A DNA stretch of 64,000 nt from Denitromonas sp. (GCF_034676725.1 NZ_JAUCBR010000004.1:2880001-2944000); one strand, 5' to 3'. Shown: positions 52,040 to 60,945, counted from the first letter of the stretch. Numbers and translations are program-made. Notes: generated by a model not told the origin, from the sequence alone.

Positions 52040-52450
52040 ATGGGATTGCTGGATCAACTGGCCGGGCAAATGCTTGGCGGCACTACCGATAGTGGCGCAA
52101 ACCCGATGATGGGGCTCGTCAAGGCGCTGATCGAGAATACCGAGGGCGGCTTGCCGGGCTTGTTGTCTCGCCTGCAGGGCGGTGGCCTGGGGGACCAGGT
52201 GGCGTCGTGGCTGGGGCAGGGCCAGAACGAGGCGGTCGATGCCGACGCCTTGAGCCAGGCGATCGGCCCGGACATGCTGGCACAGGTTGCCTCGCGCTTC
52301 GGCCTCAGTGCGCCGGAGGCCGCCAACGGCTTGGCGGGTTCGCTGCCGCAACTGGTCGACATGCTCTCGCCCAACGGGCAGGTGCAGGACAATTCGGCCC
52401 TGCTCCAGCAGGGCCTGTCGGCACTGGGTGGTTTGTTCGGCAACCGCTGA
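52040..52450 (+). CDS. YidB-like DUF937 protein
   Basis: A 136-aa protein of the YidB/DUF937 group. It has MGLLDQLAGQMLGG at the start, a Gly-rich segment with GGLPGLLSRLQGGGLGDQVA (about 36-55), and SQAIGPDMLAQVASRFGLSA, then LPQLVDMLSPNGQ. Function unknown. GGAG stands before the ATG. Confidence 0.88.
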   Translation: MGLLDQLAGQMLGGTTDSGANPMMGLVKALIENTEGGLPGLLSRLQGGGLGDQVASWLGQGQNEAVDADALSQAIGPDMLAQVASRFGLSAPEAANGLAGSLPQLVDMLSPNGQVQDNSALLQQGLSALGGLFGNR

Positions 52451-52468
52451 GGCGCCAGCACGACCCTG

Positions 52469-52496
52469 AAAACGCGCCTTGCGGGGCGCGTTTTTT
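52469..52496. terminator. Terminator after the YidB-like gene
   Basis: AAAACGCGCC (52469-52478)/GGCGCGTTTT (52485-52494) with a 6-nt loop and a six-T tail. The tail reads TTTTTCAT at 52492-52499, the published Tn4371 target octamer. Confidence 0.93.
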
Positions 52497-52509
52497 CATG
52501 GGCGGGCGA

Positions 52510-53652
52510 TCAGTGCCTGGCCGGCTCGGCGGCGCGTTCGAGATCGCGGGCGGTGTCGATCCGCAGGCCGTCGGGCAGGTGCAGCGTGCGGGTGGGAAAG
52601 GCGATTTCAGCGCCGTGCTCGTCGATGATGCGTGCAACCTGCAGCAGCACGTCCTGCTTGACGCGATGGAACTCCACCCACTTGGTGGTGTGCGTGAAGG
52701 TGTAGACGAAGAAATCCAGTGACGAGGCATTGAAGGCATTGAAATGCACGATCATGGTCTGGTCGTCGGCGATGTCCGGGTGCGCGATCAGCATGTTCCG
52801 CACGTCGTCGGTGATGGCCTGCATCTTGTCGAGGTCATCGTAACGGATGCCAATGGTTTCGTTGATGCGCCGGTGAGTCATCCGCGAGGGGTTTTCGACC
52901 GAAATCTGGGTAAAGATGGCATTCGGCACATAGAGCGGCCGCTTGTCGAAGCGGCGGATGCGGGTCAGGCGCCAGCCGATGTCTTCGACGGTGCCTTCGA
53001 TGTCCTTGTCGGGCGAACGGATCCAGTCGCCGATGGCAAAGGGGCGGTCCAGATAGATCATCAGTGCGCCGAAAAAGTTGGCGAGCAGGTCCTTGGCGGC
53101 AAAGCCCACCGCGATGCCGCCCACGCCGCCGAAGGCCAGAACCCCCGAGATGCTGAAACCGAGCGACTGCAGGGCGATCAGCACCGTGGTGATGATCACC
53201 GTGATGCGCAGCAGCTTGCCGATGGCCGAGACCGTCGAGATGTCGGCCGGTTTGCCCTGTCGTGTGCCATGTTCGATGATGGCCTGCTCGGTATTGGCGA
53301 TCAGCCGGGTGAGGGTCCAGGCAATCAGTGCGATGACCCCGATCTTGCGAACCGGATCGACGGCTTCGAAGATCGGCGCGTCGGTGTGCTGCCCGACCAT
53401 GTCTGCCGCAAAGGCGATGCCGACCAGCCAGACGAGGACATGCAGTGGCCGCCCGAGCGCCTCGAGCGCGGCGTCGTCCCACACCAGCGTGGTGGTGCGG
53501 GCGCCGGCGATGAGCCGTTTGAGGACATGGCCGATCACGAAGTTGGCGACCACGACGGCCAGAACGACCAGAAACACCTGGGTGATCAGGCCGCTCTGCT
53601 TGGCGTCCAGTCCGAGGGGGGTGAGCCACTGAGCAATAAAGTCGGGGGACAT
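52510..53652 (-). CDS. MscS-family mechanosensitive channel
   Basis: A 380-aa membrane protein. Four hydrophobic segments precede the pore helix GVLAFGGVGGIAVGFAAKDL (about 164-183), which is the MscS TM3 pattern; the beta domain follows with DRPFAIGDWIRSPDKDIEGT (about 197-216), then VEDIGWRLTRIRRFD. It protects against osmotic downshift. The start at 53652 is the first Met that gives a standard N-terminus. Confidence 0.93.
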   Translation of the reverse strand: MSPDFIAQWLTPLGLDAKQSGLITQVFLVVLAVVVANFVIGHVLKRLIAGARTTTLVWDDAALEALGRPLHVLVWLVGIAFAADMVGQHTDAPIFEAVDPVRKIGVIALIAWTLTRLIANTEQAIIEHGTRQGKPADISTVSAIGKLLRITVIITTVLIALQSLGFSISGVLAFGGVGGIAVGFAAKDLLANFFGALMIYLDRPFAIGDWIRSPDKDIEGTVEDIGWRLTRIRRFDKRPLYVPNAIFTQISVENPSRMTHRRINETIGIRYDDLDKMQAITDDVRNMLIAHPDIADDQTMIVHFNAFNASSLDFFVYTFTHTTKWVEFHRVKQDVLLQVARIIDEHGAEIAFPTRTLHLPDGLRIDTARDLERAAEPARH

Positions 53653-53715
53653 CCGAAAAGCACTCTGTCGATGGGTTGTTGTGGAACGCTGGCCAGGGCC
53701 ACCGTGCGGACCACG

Positions 53716-53757
53716 AAAAACGGGGGTCACACCAGCCGAATGGCTGGTGTGACCCCC
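53716..53757 (-). terminator. Terminator of the universal-stress-protein gene
   Basis: GGGGGTCACACCAGCC (53722-53737)/GGCTGGTGTGACCCCC (53742-53757), a perfect 16-bp stem with loop GAAT. Read on the minus strand it is followed by CGTTTTTCG, so it terminates transcription arriving from 53788. Confidence 0.9.
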
Positions 53758-53787
53758 GGATGATAGCAGGCGTCAGGCGGTGGGGTT

Positions 53788-54237
53788 TTACGCGGTACCG
53801 CGCACCACCATCACCGACACTGCAACCTTCTTGAGCAGTTTTTCGGCGACGCTGCCCAGCAGCAGACGTTGTACCCCGCGACGGCCGTGGGAGCCGACCA
53901 CCAGCAGGTCCGCGCCCAGGCCGGCAACCGCCTGGACGATCTGGTCCGAGGTGGACTGGTGTTCAGAGGCAAGCAGCCGGCCTTCCGGTTTGGCGCCGGC
54001 TGCGGTTGCTGCGGCCACGGCAGCGTCGAGCACGCACTGGCCTTCCTTGATCAAGGCGGTCTGCACAGCGTCACGGCTGGCCAGCGTGACGCGATTGAAA
54101 TGGGCGAACAATGCCTCGTCGACAGCGTGCACGACGGTCAGGCGTGCGCCGCTGGTCACGGACAACGCGGCGGCTTCCTCAATGGCGCGCTGGGAGGTGG
54201 GGCTGTCGTCGACTGCAACGATGATGTGCTTGTACAT
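53788..54237 (-). CDS. Universal stress protein (UspA family)
   Basis: A 149-aa protein of standard length. It begins MYKHIIVAVDDSPTSQRAIE and carries the ATP-binding motif VVGSHGRRGVQRLLLGSVAE (G-x2-G-x9-G-S; about 115-134). The gene starts at 54237; the longer open frame upstream reads through a terminator and is rejected. Confidence 0.94.
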   Translation of the reverse strand: MYKHIIVAVDDSPTSQRAIEEAAALSVTSGARLTVVHAVDEALFAHFNRVTLASRDAVQTALIKEGQCVLDAAVAAATAAGAKPEGRLLASEHQSTSDQIVQAVAGLGADLLVVGSHGRRGVQRLLLGSVAEKLLKKVAVSVMVVRGTA

Positions 54238-54365
54238 CTGGGGCCTCGAGTTCGGAAGGATGTCGGAGAGTGGGAATGCTGCTGCGCAGCGTACCACCAC
54301 GATGGGGGGCAAGGTTATCGGCGTTTTCCCCAAGGCCGGGCCGCCGGCAGGTGGCGCAGGCCCGG

Positions 54366-54395
54366 AAAAGAAAAACCCCCGCCGAAGCGGGGGTT
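54366..54395 (-). terminator. Terminator of the symporter operon
   Basis: AACCCCCGC (54374-54382)/GCGGGGGTT (54387-54395) with a 4-nt loop. The A-run 54366-54375 becomes a T-run on the minus strand. It lies 24 bases after the symporter stop codon. Confidence 0.88.
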
Positions 54396-54419
54396 GGGTC
54401 ACCCGGGGGTGAGTGCAGC

Positions 54420-56201
54420 TTAGTGGGTCGCGCCACCGGCACCACGCGGGGTGCGGATGGACTCGACCAGGTCCTGAATGTGCTGCGGCGGCTCGGCGGT
54501 CATCTTGGCGACCATGATGGCGACCGCGAAATTGACCAGCGCACCGATGGCACCGAAGGCGTTCGGCTGGATGCCGAGGAACCAGTTCGGGCCCATGTCA
54601 CCCAGGAACTCGGTGCCCTTGATGAACAGGATGCCTTTGTGCTGGAACACGTACAGCATGGTGACCGAGATACCCGCGATCATGCCGGCGATGGCGCCTT
54701 CCTTGTTCATGCGCTTGTAGAAGATGCCGAGCATCAGCGCCGGGAAGATGGAAGCGCCCGCCAGACCGAAGGCGATGGCCACGGTACCGGCCGCGAAGCC
54801 CGGGGGGTTCAGGCCGAGGTAGCCTGCGACCACGATGGCACCGGCCATCGAGATACGACCGGCACGCAGTTCGGCTTTCTCGGAGATGCCCTTCATGAAC
54901 ACGCCCTTGAGCAGGTCATGCGAGATGGCCGAGGAGATGGCCAGCAGCAGACCGGCTGCCGTGGAGAGCGCAGCGGCCAGACCGCCGGCGGCGACCAGGG
55001 CGATCACCCAGTTCGGCAGCTTGGCGATTTCCGGGTTGGCCAGCACGATGATGTCGCGGTCGACCTTGACCATCTCGTTGCCTTTCCAGCCGAAGGATTC
55101 GGCTTTCTTGACCATTTCCGGGTTGGCATCGTTGTAGTACTGGATGCGGCCGTCGCCGTTCTTGTCTTCGAACTGCAGCAGACCGGTCTTTTCCCAGTTC
55201 TTGAACCACTGCGGACGCGCTTCGTACGACAGGTTGCCTTCGGGCGAGCCGATTTCACCCGTCTGGATGGTGGCGTGCAGGTTCAGGCGAGCCATGGCGC
55301 CCACAGCCGGAGCGGTGGTGTAGAGGATGGCGATGAACACCAGCGCCCAGCCGGCGGACGAACGGGCGTCCTTGACCTTTGGCACGGTGAAGAAGCGCAC
55401 GATCACGTGGGGCAGGCCGGCGGTACCGATCATCAGCGACATGGTGTAGACGAACATGTCGAGTCGTCCGGCCATGGTCTGTGTGGTGTACTCCTTGAAG
55501 CCCAGTTCGGTCACCACCAGATTCAGCTTGGCCAGCAGCGTCATGCCGGAGCCGTCAGACATGGTCGAGCCCAGACCCAGTTGCGGCAGCGGGTTGCCGG
55601 TGAGGTTCATGGAGATGAAGATCGCCGGGATGGTGTAGGCAAAGATCAGCACCACGTACTGTGCGATCTGCGTGTAGGTGATGCCCTTCATGCCGCCCAG
55701 GGTGGCGTAGAAGAACACCAGCGCCATGCCGATGTACAGGCCGGTGTCGTATTCCACTTCCAGAAAGCGCGAGAAGGCCACGCCGACGCCCTTCATCTGG
55801 CCGATCACGTAGGTGATGGAAGCCAGGATCAGGCAGACGACGGCGACGATGCGGGCGCCATTGGAGTAGAAGCGATCACCGATGAATTCCGGCACCGTGA
55901 ACTTGCCGAACTTGCGCAGGTACGGGGCCAGCAGCATGGCCAGCAACACGTAGCCGCCGGTCCAGCCCATCAGGAACAGCGAGGCGCCGTAACCGTTGTA
56001 GGCAATCAGGCCGGCCATGGAGATGAAGGACGCGGCCGACATCCAGTCAGCGCCGGTGGCCATGCCGTTGGCGATCGGGTGAACGCCGCCGCCGGCCACG
56101 TAGAATTCGCCGGTGCTACCTGCACGGGCCCAGAAGGCAATACCGAGGTACAGGGCAAAGGTTGCCCCGACGACGATATAGGTCATTGTTTTCAGATCCA
56201 T
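54420..56201 (-). CDS. Sodium:solute symporter family protein (ActP/VC_2705-like)
   Basis: A 593-aa transporter with about 13 membrane segments. The SSS pattern is seen in GATFALYLGIAFWARAGSTG (about 13-32), GGVHPIANGMATGADWMSAA, then SFISMAGLIAYNGYG and LAAALSTAAGLLLAISSAIS (about 404-423). A hydrophilic loop (about 312-392) with DKNGDGRIQYYND looks Ca-binding. The DUF4212 gene 13 nt upstream is its usual small partner. Likely substrate is acetate or a similar small carboxylate. Confidence 0.92.
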   Translation of the reverse strand: MDLKTMTYIVVGATFALYLGIAFWARAGSTGEFYVAGGGVHPIANGMATGADWMSAASFISMAGLIAYNGYGASLFLMGWTGGYVLLAMLLAPYLRKFGKFTVPEFIGDRFYSNGARIVAVVCLILASITYVIGQMKGVGVAFSRFLEVEYDTGLYIGMALVFFYATLGGMKGITYTQIAQYVVLIFAYTIPAIFISMNLTGNPLPQLGLGSTMSDGSGMTLLAKLNLVVTELGFKEYTTQTMAGRLDMFVYTMSLMIGTAGLPHVIVRFFTVPKVKDARSSAGWALVFIAILYTTAPAVGAMARLNLHATIQTGEIGSPEGNLSYEARPQWFKNWEKTGLLQFEDKNGDGRIQYYNDANPEMVKKAESFGWKGNEMVKVDRDIIVLANPEIAKLPNWVIALVAAGGLAAALSTAAGLLLAISSAISHDLLKGVFMKGISEKAELRAGRISMAGAIVVAGYLGLNPPGFAAGTVAIAFGLAGASIFPALMLGIFYKRMNKEGAIAGMIAGISVTMLYVFQHKGILFIKGTEFLGDMGPNWFLGIQPNAFGAIGALVNFAVAIMVAKMTAEPPQHIQDLVESIRTPRGAGGATH

Positions 56202-56214
56202 TCGTCGAGTCTCC

Positions 56215-56478
56215 TCAGTCTTCGTGAACGTCGTGATCGCGGTCGATCTGGCCCATCCGTGCGGCGTAGAAGAAGATCAGCGCCACAAAGATGTAGATCG
56301 AACCCTGCTGGGCGAACCAGAAGCCGAGCGGGTAGCCGCCCAGCATGATGCTGTCGAGCATCGGCTGCAGGATGATGCCGAACCCGAAGGACACGACAAA
56401 CCAGATAATGAGCACGGTGGTTAGCAGGCCGAGTGTGGCGCGCCAGTACGCGTCGCCTGACCCTTGGGGCTTCTCCAT
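56215..56478 (-). CDS. DUF4212 symporter small subunit
   Basis: An 87-aa protein with two transmembrane helices (about 18-40 and 53-70), with the family pattern YWRATLGLLTTVLIIWFVVS and GFWFAQQGSIYIFVALIFFY. DUF4212 proteins are encoded directly before VC_2705-type symporters, as here. The start at 56478 was chosen over an upstream Met because it matches this form. Confidence 0.92.
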   Translation of the reverse strand: MEKPQGSGDAYWRATLGLLTTVLIIWFVVSFGFGIILQPMLDSIMLGGYPLGFWFAQQGSIYIFVALIFFYAARMGQIDRDHDVHED

Positions 56479-56690
56479 CGCTTGTCTCCTCTCAAGTAGT
56501 GTTGAATGCCATTTTCCGGACGCTGTCCGGCGGCGGTAGCCAGCGTGTTGCCTGGCGCCCTCCACCGGTGTAGCGGGTCAGCAAGTGGTCGAACCACGCA
56601 CTGCCGGAAAGTGACGGGCAGATGGAGTATCGAGAGGAAAGCTTACAGAAACCTTAATGCGGTTTATCGGCCCATAAGGTGGTGCCGCTG

Positions 56691-56987
56691 TCAGAGCCCG
56701 GATCCGGGGAAGCGGGTGCGCGGCTGACCGGGCTCGGATTCGCGCGCCCAGTCGCGGTCCATGCGGTTCATGTAGCGCACGTAGATGCCGATGATGGCCA
56801 GATAGGCGAGCAGCGCGCCCTGGGCGAAGAGATAGAAGCCGAGCGGAAAGTCGAAGAACGGAAGCCGGTTGAGCGCCTCGGCGAAGTAGCCGGCCACGAA
56901 GGTGACGCAGAACCACACGCCCAGCAGGGCGAGTGTCAGCCGGATGTTTCGTTGCCAGTAAGCACGTTGCGCCGGTTTGGGTTGCAT
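56691..56987 (-). CDS. Second DUF4212 symporter small subunit
   Basis: A 98-aa paralog of the gene at 56215. It has the same pattern (YWQRNIRLTLALLGVWFCVT and GFYLFAQGALLAYLAIIGIY) but a longer Arg/Pro tail. There is no symporter gene of its own: the next gene downstream is the first DUF4212 gene 212 bp away. It may be a duplicate or serve the same symporter under other conditions. Confidence 0.88.
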   Translation of the reverse strand: MQPKPAQRAYWQRNIRLTLALLGVWFCVTFVAGYFAEALNRLPFFDFPLGFYLFAQGALLAYLAIIGIYVRYMNRMDRDWARESEPGQPRTRFPGSGL

Positions 56988-57038
56988 GGAGGCCTCCGGG
57001 CCGAGTATCGGTCAGAACCGCTCGGGCAGCAACCGGAC

Positions 57039-57773
57039 TCAGGCAAACCACCGGCTGAGCCAGGGCAGCAGCCATGGTGTCAGGAGGGCAGTGGCCAGGC
57101 CGTTGGTGGCCATCGCCAGGGCGGCAAAGGCGCCGGCTTCCGGACTGATCTGGAACGCCCGCGCCGTGCCGATGCCATGCGCGGCCAGCCCGATGGCGAA
57201 GCCCTGGACGGCCGGATCGCGGTTGCCGAGCAGGCGGAACAGGCCCTGTGCCACCATGGCGCCGAAAATGCCGGTCATGATCACCAGCGCCGCAGTGAGC
57301 GAGGGCAGGCCGCCGAGCGCTTCGACCACCGCCATGGCGATGGGCGTGGTGGCGCTCTTCGGTGCCAGCGAGATCAGCGAGGCGTCGCTGGCGCCGAAGG
57401 CCGCGCCAACCGCCCAGGCCACGACAATGGCCGTGGTGGCGCCGCAGAGCAGGGCAATGCCGAGCGGCAGGGCCATGCGCCGCAGGCGTTCGATCTGGCT
57501 GTACAGGGGGATGGCCAGTGCGACCGTGGCCGGACCGAGGAGGAAGTGCACGAACTGAGCGCCATCGAAATAGGTGGCGTAGTCGATGCCGGTCAGCCAC
57601 AGCACGCCGACCAGCATCAGCACCGCGATCAGCACCGGATTGACCAGCGGGTGAGCGCCTGCGCGGCGATGGAGCTGCCAGGCGGCGAGGTAGGCCAGCA
57701 GGGTGAGGGTCAGCCCGAGCAGCGGCGAGGCGGACAGATAGACCCACAGGCCGGAGAAGTCGTGGCGAATCAT
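57039..57773 (-). CDS. lrgB: LrgB family membrane protein
   Basis: A 244-aa polytopic protein. It has LVNPVLIAVLMLVGVLWLTG (about 44-63), LGPATVALAIPLYSQIERLR, the family core LAPKSATTPIAMAVVEALGG (about 136-155), and GLAAHGIGTARAFQISPEAG. Partner of LrgA; LrgAB systems affect murein hydrolase activity and can export pyruvate or glycolate-like compounds. It overlaps lrgA by 4 nt. Confidence 0.93.
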   Translation of the reverse strand: MIRHDFSGLWVYLSASPLLGLTLTLLAYLAAWQLHRRAGAHPLVNPVLIAVLMLVGVLWLTGIDYATYFDGAQFVHFLLGPATVALAIPLYSQIERLRRMALPLGIALLCGATTAIVVAWAVGAAFGASDASLISLAPKSATTPIAMAVVEALGGLPSLTAALVIMTGIFGAMVAQGLFRLLGNRDPAVQGFAIGLAAHGIGTARAFQISPEAGAFAALAMATNGLATALLTPWLLPWLSRWFA

Positions 57774-58120
57774 TCGTGCCTGCCCCGGCGGCGAAGGAGG
57801 GCGCCCAGCACCAGCGCCGACACGGCCAGCGCGGCGAGCGTGCTGATCACCAGGGCGGCCATCAGTGCCTGCCATTCACCGGCCAGCCGCTCGGTGTGCA
57901 GCATGATGCCGGCACCGGCCGGGACAAACAGCAAGGACAAGTGGCCGAGCAGGCCATGGGCTGTGTCATGCAAGGACTTGCCCGGGCCGCCGCGGACGAG
58001 GAGGGCGATGAACAGCAGGGCCATGCCCAGTACCGGGCCGGGCAATGGCAGTGCCAGCGCCCGGGCAATGACCTCGCCAGCGAGTTGAAAGACCAGCAGC
58101 AGCGTGATGGCGTTGAGCAC
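57770..58120 (-). CDS. lrgA: LrgA/CidA family holin-like protein
   Basis: A 116-aa protein with four hydrophobic segments. The family block LALPLPGPVLGMALLFIALL (about 22-41) and LLFVPAGAGIMLH (about 63-75) identify it. It starts at 58120, 15 nt after the stop of the gene encoded at 58136-59074, and overlaps lrgB. Confidence 0.93.
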   Translation of the reverse strand: MLNAITLLLVFQLAGEVIARALALPLPGPVLGMALLFIALLVRGGPGKSLHDTAHGLLGHLSLLFVPAGAGIMLHTERLAGEWQALMAALVISTLAALAVSALVLGALLRRRGRHE

Positions 58121-58135
58121 GGCGATTGCTCCTGT

Positions 58136-59074
58136 TCAGGTCAGCAGCACATGTCCGATCGTGCGCAGGCCGATGCCGACGGCACCGCCGATGACGGCCA
58201 CGCGCCACACCGCGGCCACCGGCTTGCCGGCCGATATGAGGACCGCGATGCCCGGAATGTCGAGCGGATGCACCAGAAAGCCTGCGCTGGCGTTGAGGCT
58301 GGCGACACTGGCTGTGCCGGCGCGCAGCATGTCGTCCATCACGCCCATCATTGCCGTGCCGCCGCCGATGAACTTGGTCAGCGTTGGCAGGATCAGCGCG
58401 GGGTCGATGCCGAGCTGCACCATGGTCGGCGCCAGCAAACTGGTGAGCAGATCGATGAGGCCACTGGCGCGCAGGCCGGCAACCGCTACCAGCGCGAGCA
58501 CCAGCATCGGGATGGCGCCGATGGTGATCTTGAAGGCTTCGGCGCCGGCGCGGTTGATGACGTCGAGCACGCCCTTGGCGTCCTCGGCAACCGGATGGCG
58601 CAGGGTTTCGTCGACGGCCTCTTCCTGATCGGACAGGTGCTTGCCGAACACATGGTAGGTCGTTGCCGCCGCAAGCAGGCCGCCGGCGAGCGAGAGCAGC
58701 AAGGTGGTGCCGAATGCCAGGCCCATGGTCGACATGGGGATCAGCACATTGGCCTGGCTCATGGCCATGACCATGGCCAGGGTGGCGGCGATATGGCGTG
58801 GTGAGGTGCCGCGCTGCGCCATCATGGCCAGGGTGGCCACCGGCGCGGCGAAGCTGACGAAGTTGATCTGCAGCGCGGCAAACACGCCCAGGCCGGTGAG
58901 ACCGGCGGGGCGGAGCATGGGCGCGAGGCGGTGGACCAGCCAGTCGAGCACGCCGCGGGCTTCGAGCAGGCGCATCAGCGACAGCATGACGACCATCACC
59001 GGCAGCAGGACAAACAGGGCAAGTTCAACGCCCGCGCGGCCGGCGCGGAGCACGACATCGAAAATTTCGACCAT
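58136..59074 (-). CDS. Nucleoside-recognition (Gate) domain membrane protein
   Basis: A 312-aa inner-membrane protein with eight or more hydrophobic segments and two Gate-like halves: GLGVFAALQINFVSFAAPVA (about 61-80) and PTLTKFIGGGTAMMGVMDDM (about 230-249). Similar to SpmA/SpmB-like proteins. Substrate unknown. It probably shares a transcript with lrgAB, since the spacing is 15 nt. Confidence 0.82.
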   Translation of the reverse strand: MVEIFDVVLRAGRAGVELALFVLLPVMVVMLSLMRLLEARGVLDWLVHRLAPMLRPAGLTGLGVFAALQINFVSFAAPVATLAMMAQRGTSPRHIAATLAMVMAMSQANVLIPMSTMGLAFGTTLLLSLAGGLLAAATTYHVFGKHLSDQEEAVDETLRHPVAEDAKGVLDVINRAGAEAFKITIGAIPMLVLALVAVAGLRASGLIDLLTSLLAPTMVQLGIDPALILPTLTKFIGGGTAMMGVMDDMLRAGTASVASLNASAGFLVHPLDIPGIAVLISAGKPVAAVWRVAVIGGAVGIGLRTIGHVLLT

Positions 59075-59149
59075 TTCTGGGGAATCCGGGAAACGCAGGA
59101 GCGACGAACAGGGAGCCGCTGACGGCGCCCGGCCGGGCGGGGCCGGGCG

Positions 59150-59592
59150 CCGTCTATTCTACGCGAAGCGGGGGCTTGGTTTGGCTCGGGCCGGAACGCA
59201 TCGAGCCAGGCGGGCAGGTTGTCGGCAAGTATCGGGCGGGCCAGCGGATAGCCTTGCATCTCGTCGCAGCCCAGCGCATGCAGGCGGTTGCGGGTCTCGT
59301 TGGCGGCCTATACGGAATAGTAGGCGTGGTGGCCGAGGCCGCTGGAATTGGCGCGCTTGAGCGCAATAGTTCGTCGCGCATGACGCTGATAAGGCGCAGG
59401 CCGGTATCGGAGGTTTCCTGAACCACGTTGAGCAGGACGATGGCCACTTCATGCTCGCGGCGCACCACGACCAGCGTCTCGGCGCCGGGCTGCGCATGGA
59501 GAAATGACATCGGCCGGCCCTGGATCGGAATGCCCTTCAGTGCTTAGTGGTGGGCCTAGTGGACGTCGGCGTCGTCGTCAACGATCAGGATT
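59150..59592 (-). pseudogene. Decayed response regulator/EAL phosphodiesterase gene
   Basis: Reading from 59592 the frame begins as a receiver domain (ILIVDDDADVH) but meets TAG at 59556-59558 and TAA at 59544-59546, then continues ALKGIPIQGRPMSFLHAQPG and VQETSDTGLRLISVMRDELL. This is the receiver style found in DUF3369-type regulators. Later, in another frame, LHALGCDEMQGYPLARPILA and WLDAF are the C-terminus of an EAL domain. The middle of the gene is deleted and the rest frameshifted. No functional product is expected. Confidence 0.7.
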
Positions 59593-59769
59593 CGCCAAGG
59601 CCTCGGTACAGGGGGCGAATCCGCGCCTGCCGGCCAACTGGCGTCGGCAAGGCTCAACCGCCGGTTCTCGTCCGCCATTGGGCGCGCTTCCGGATGTGTT
59701 CTCGTCCGGCCGAGTTACCAAGCCTGTGGGTGCCTTCTTGAGCCTCGCACGGGTTCGTGCGCTGGCGGT

Positions 59770-60528
59770 TCAGGGCTTGAGCGCGTAATACAGCGTCAGT
59801 CCGGTGCCGATGGCGATGATCATGCGGCGCAGCCACTGGGCCGGCAGTCGCCGCGCCAGCCGGGCGCCAAGATAGCCCCCGGCCACGGCTGCCACCAGCA
59901 TGATCACCGTGTGAGGCCAACTGACGGCACCTGCAATGACGAAGGTGGCGACGGCGACGCTGTAGATCACCGCAGACAGCCAGTTTTTCAGTGCATTGAT
60001 CTCGTTCAGATCGGTATGCCCCTGAATGGCCAGTGCCGCAATCATCACTATGCCCATGCCTGCACCGAAAAAACCACCGTAGACCGACACCAGAAACTGA
60101 AACAGCGTGCCGCCCAGGCCGTGTCCGGGCAGTGCGCTGCCGCGCAGGCGTGCCAGTTGCCGGGACAGCACGCCGCTGAGCGCAAACATCGCCGTGGCTG
60201 CACCGAGTAACCAGGGGATCAATTGGGTAAATACATGGTCCCGGACGCTGAGCAGCATGAGACCGCCGAGCAGTCCCCCTAGAAAGGCCACGATGGACAG
60301 CATCGGCAACTGCCGGCGGTGGGCGTACAACGCATCGCGGCTGGCCAGTGCGCCGGCGAGACTGGCCGGCCACAGTGCCACTGCGTTGCTGGCGTTGGCC
60401 ATGACCGGCGGTACGCCCACCGACAGCAGCGCGGGAAAGGAAAAGAAGGTGCCGCCACCGGCGACGGAGTTCATGGCACCGGCCAGGAAGGCTGCCACGG
60501 CGATGAGGGCGATCTCGCTGGCGGTCAT
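59770..60528 (-). CDS. TauE/SafE family sulfite exporter-like permease
   Basis: A 252-aa polytopic membrane protein with about eight helices. The family start FLAGAMNSVAGGGTFFSFPA (about 14-33) and the second repeat VYGGFFGAGMGIVMIAALAI (about 148-167) are clear. It is predicted to export sulfite or sulfoacetate-like anions. Its start overlaps the end of a degraded dehalogenase frame by 4 nt. Confidence 0.92.
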   Translation of the reverse strand: MTASEIALIAVAAFLAGAMNSVAGGGTFFSFPALLSVGVPPVMANASNAVALWPASLAGALASRDALYAHRRQLPMLSIVAFLGGLLGGLMLLSVRDHVFTQLIPWLLGAATAMFALSGVLSRQLARLRGSALPGHGLGGTLFQFLVSVYGGFFGAGMGIVMIAALAIQGHTDLNEINALKNWLSAVIYSVAVATFVIAGAVSWPHTVIMLVAAVAGGYLGARLARRLPAQWLRRMIIAIGTGLTLYYALKP

Positions 60529-60945
60529 GATCCGCGACCTCGGTATTGGCGAATGAAGTCAAGGACTGTGGTGAACTGGGTGTCGATCGCCGTCGGTGAC
60601 ACGCCCAAGGCTTCCTCGGACTGTCCTGGCCGACTGATCCAGCGTTTGGTGACGCCAAACCAGTCCGCGCCCGCGGTGATCCGACTGTTGGAACTCACAA
60701 ACAGAACGTTACCCGCTAGCATCTCTATCGCTGCAGGCGCCAACTGAGAGGCAGAACAGGTGGCTTTGTATTGTCGAACTAATTCGATTGATAGGACCTG
60801 CTCAACCAGATTCGGCATGCCGGCGTTGCAGGTGCAGGTCTCAATCATGCTCGGCCTTCCTTCGACAGGGTGGCGATCAGCAGACCTTCGGCCTTGAGCG
60901 AGTGAAGCGTCGGCACGTTCTCGACAAGAGCGACATCTGGTCGTA
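60525..60945 (-). pseudogene. Haloacid dehalogenase-like (type II) gene remnant
   Basis: Residues NAGMPNLVEQVLSIELVRQY, then NVLFVSSNSRITAGADWFGV and VTKRWISRPGQSEEALGVSP match the C-terminal half of L-2-haloacid dehalogenases. The preceding helix (TLHSLKAEGLLIATLS) occurs in another frame upstream and stops at 60845-60847. The nucleophile-containing N-terminus is absent. A 107-aa ORF from 60848 remains open but is unlikely to work. Confidence 0.55.

Noticed and set aside
54270..56348. 692-codon plus-strand frame opposite the symporter
   Set aside because: Antisense shadow rich in His, Gly and Asp, crossing a terminator, with no family features.
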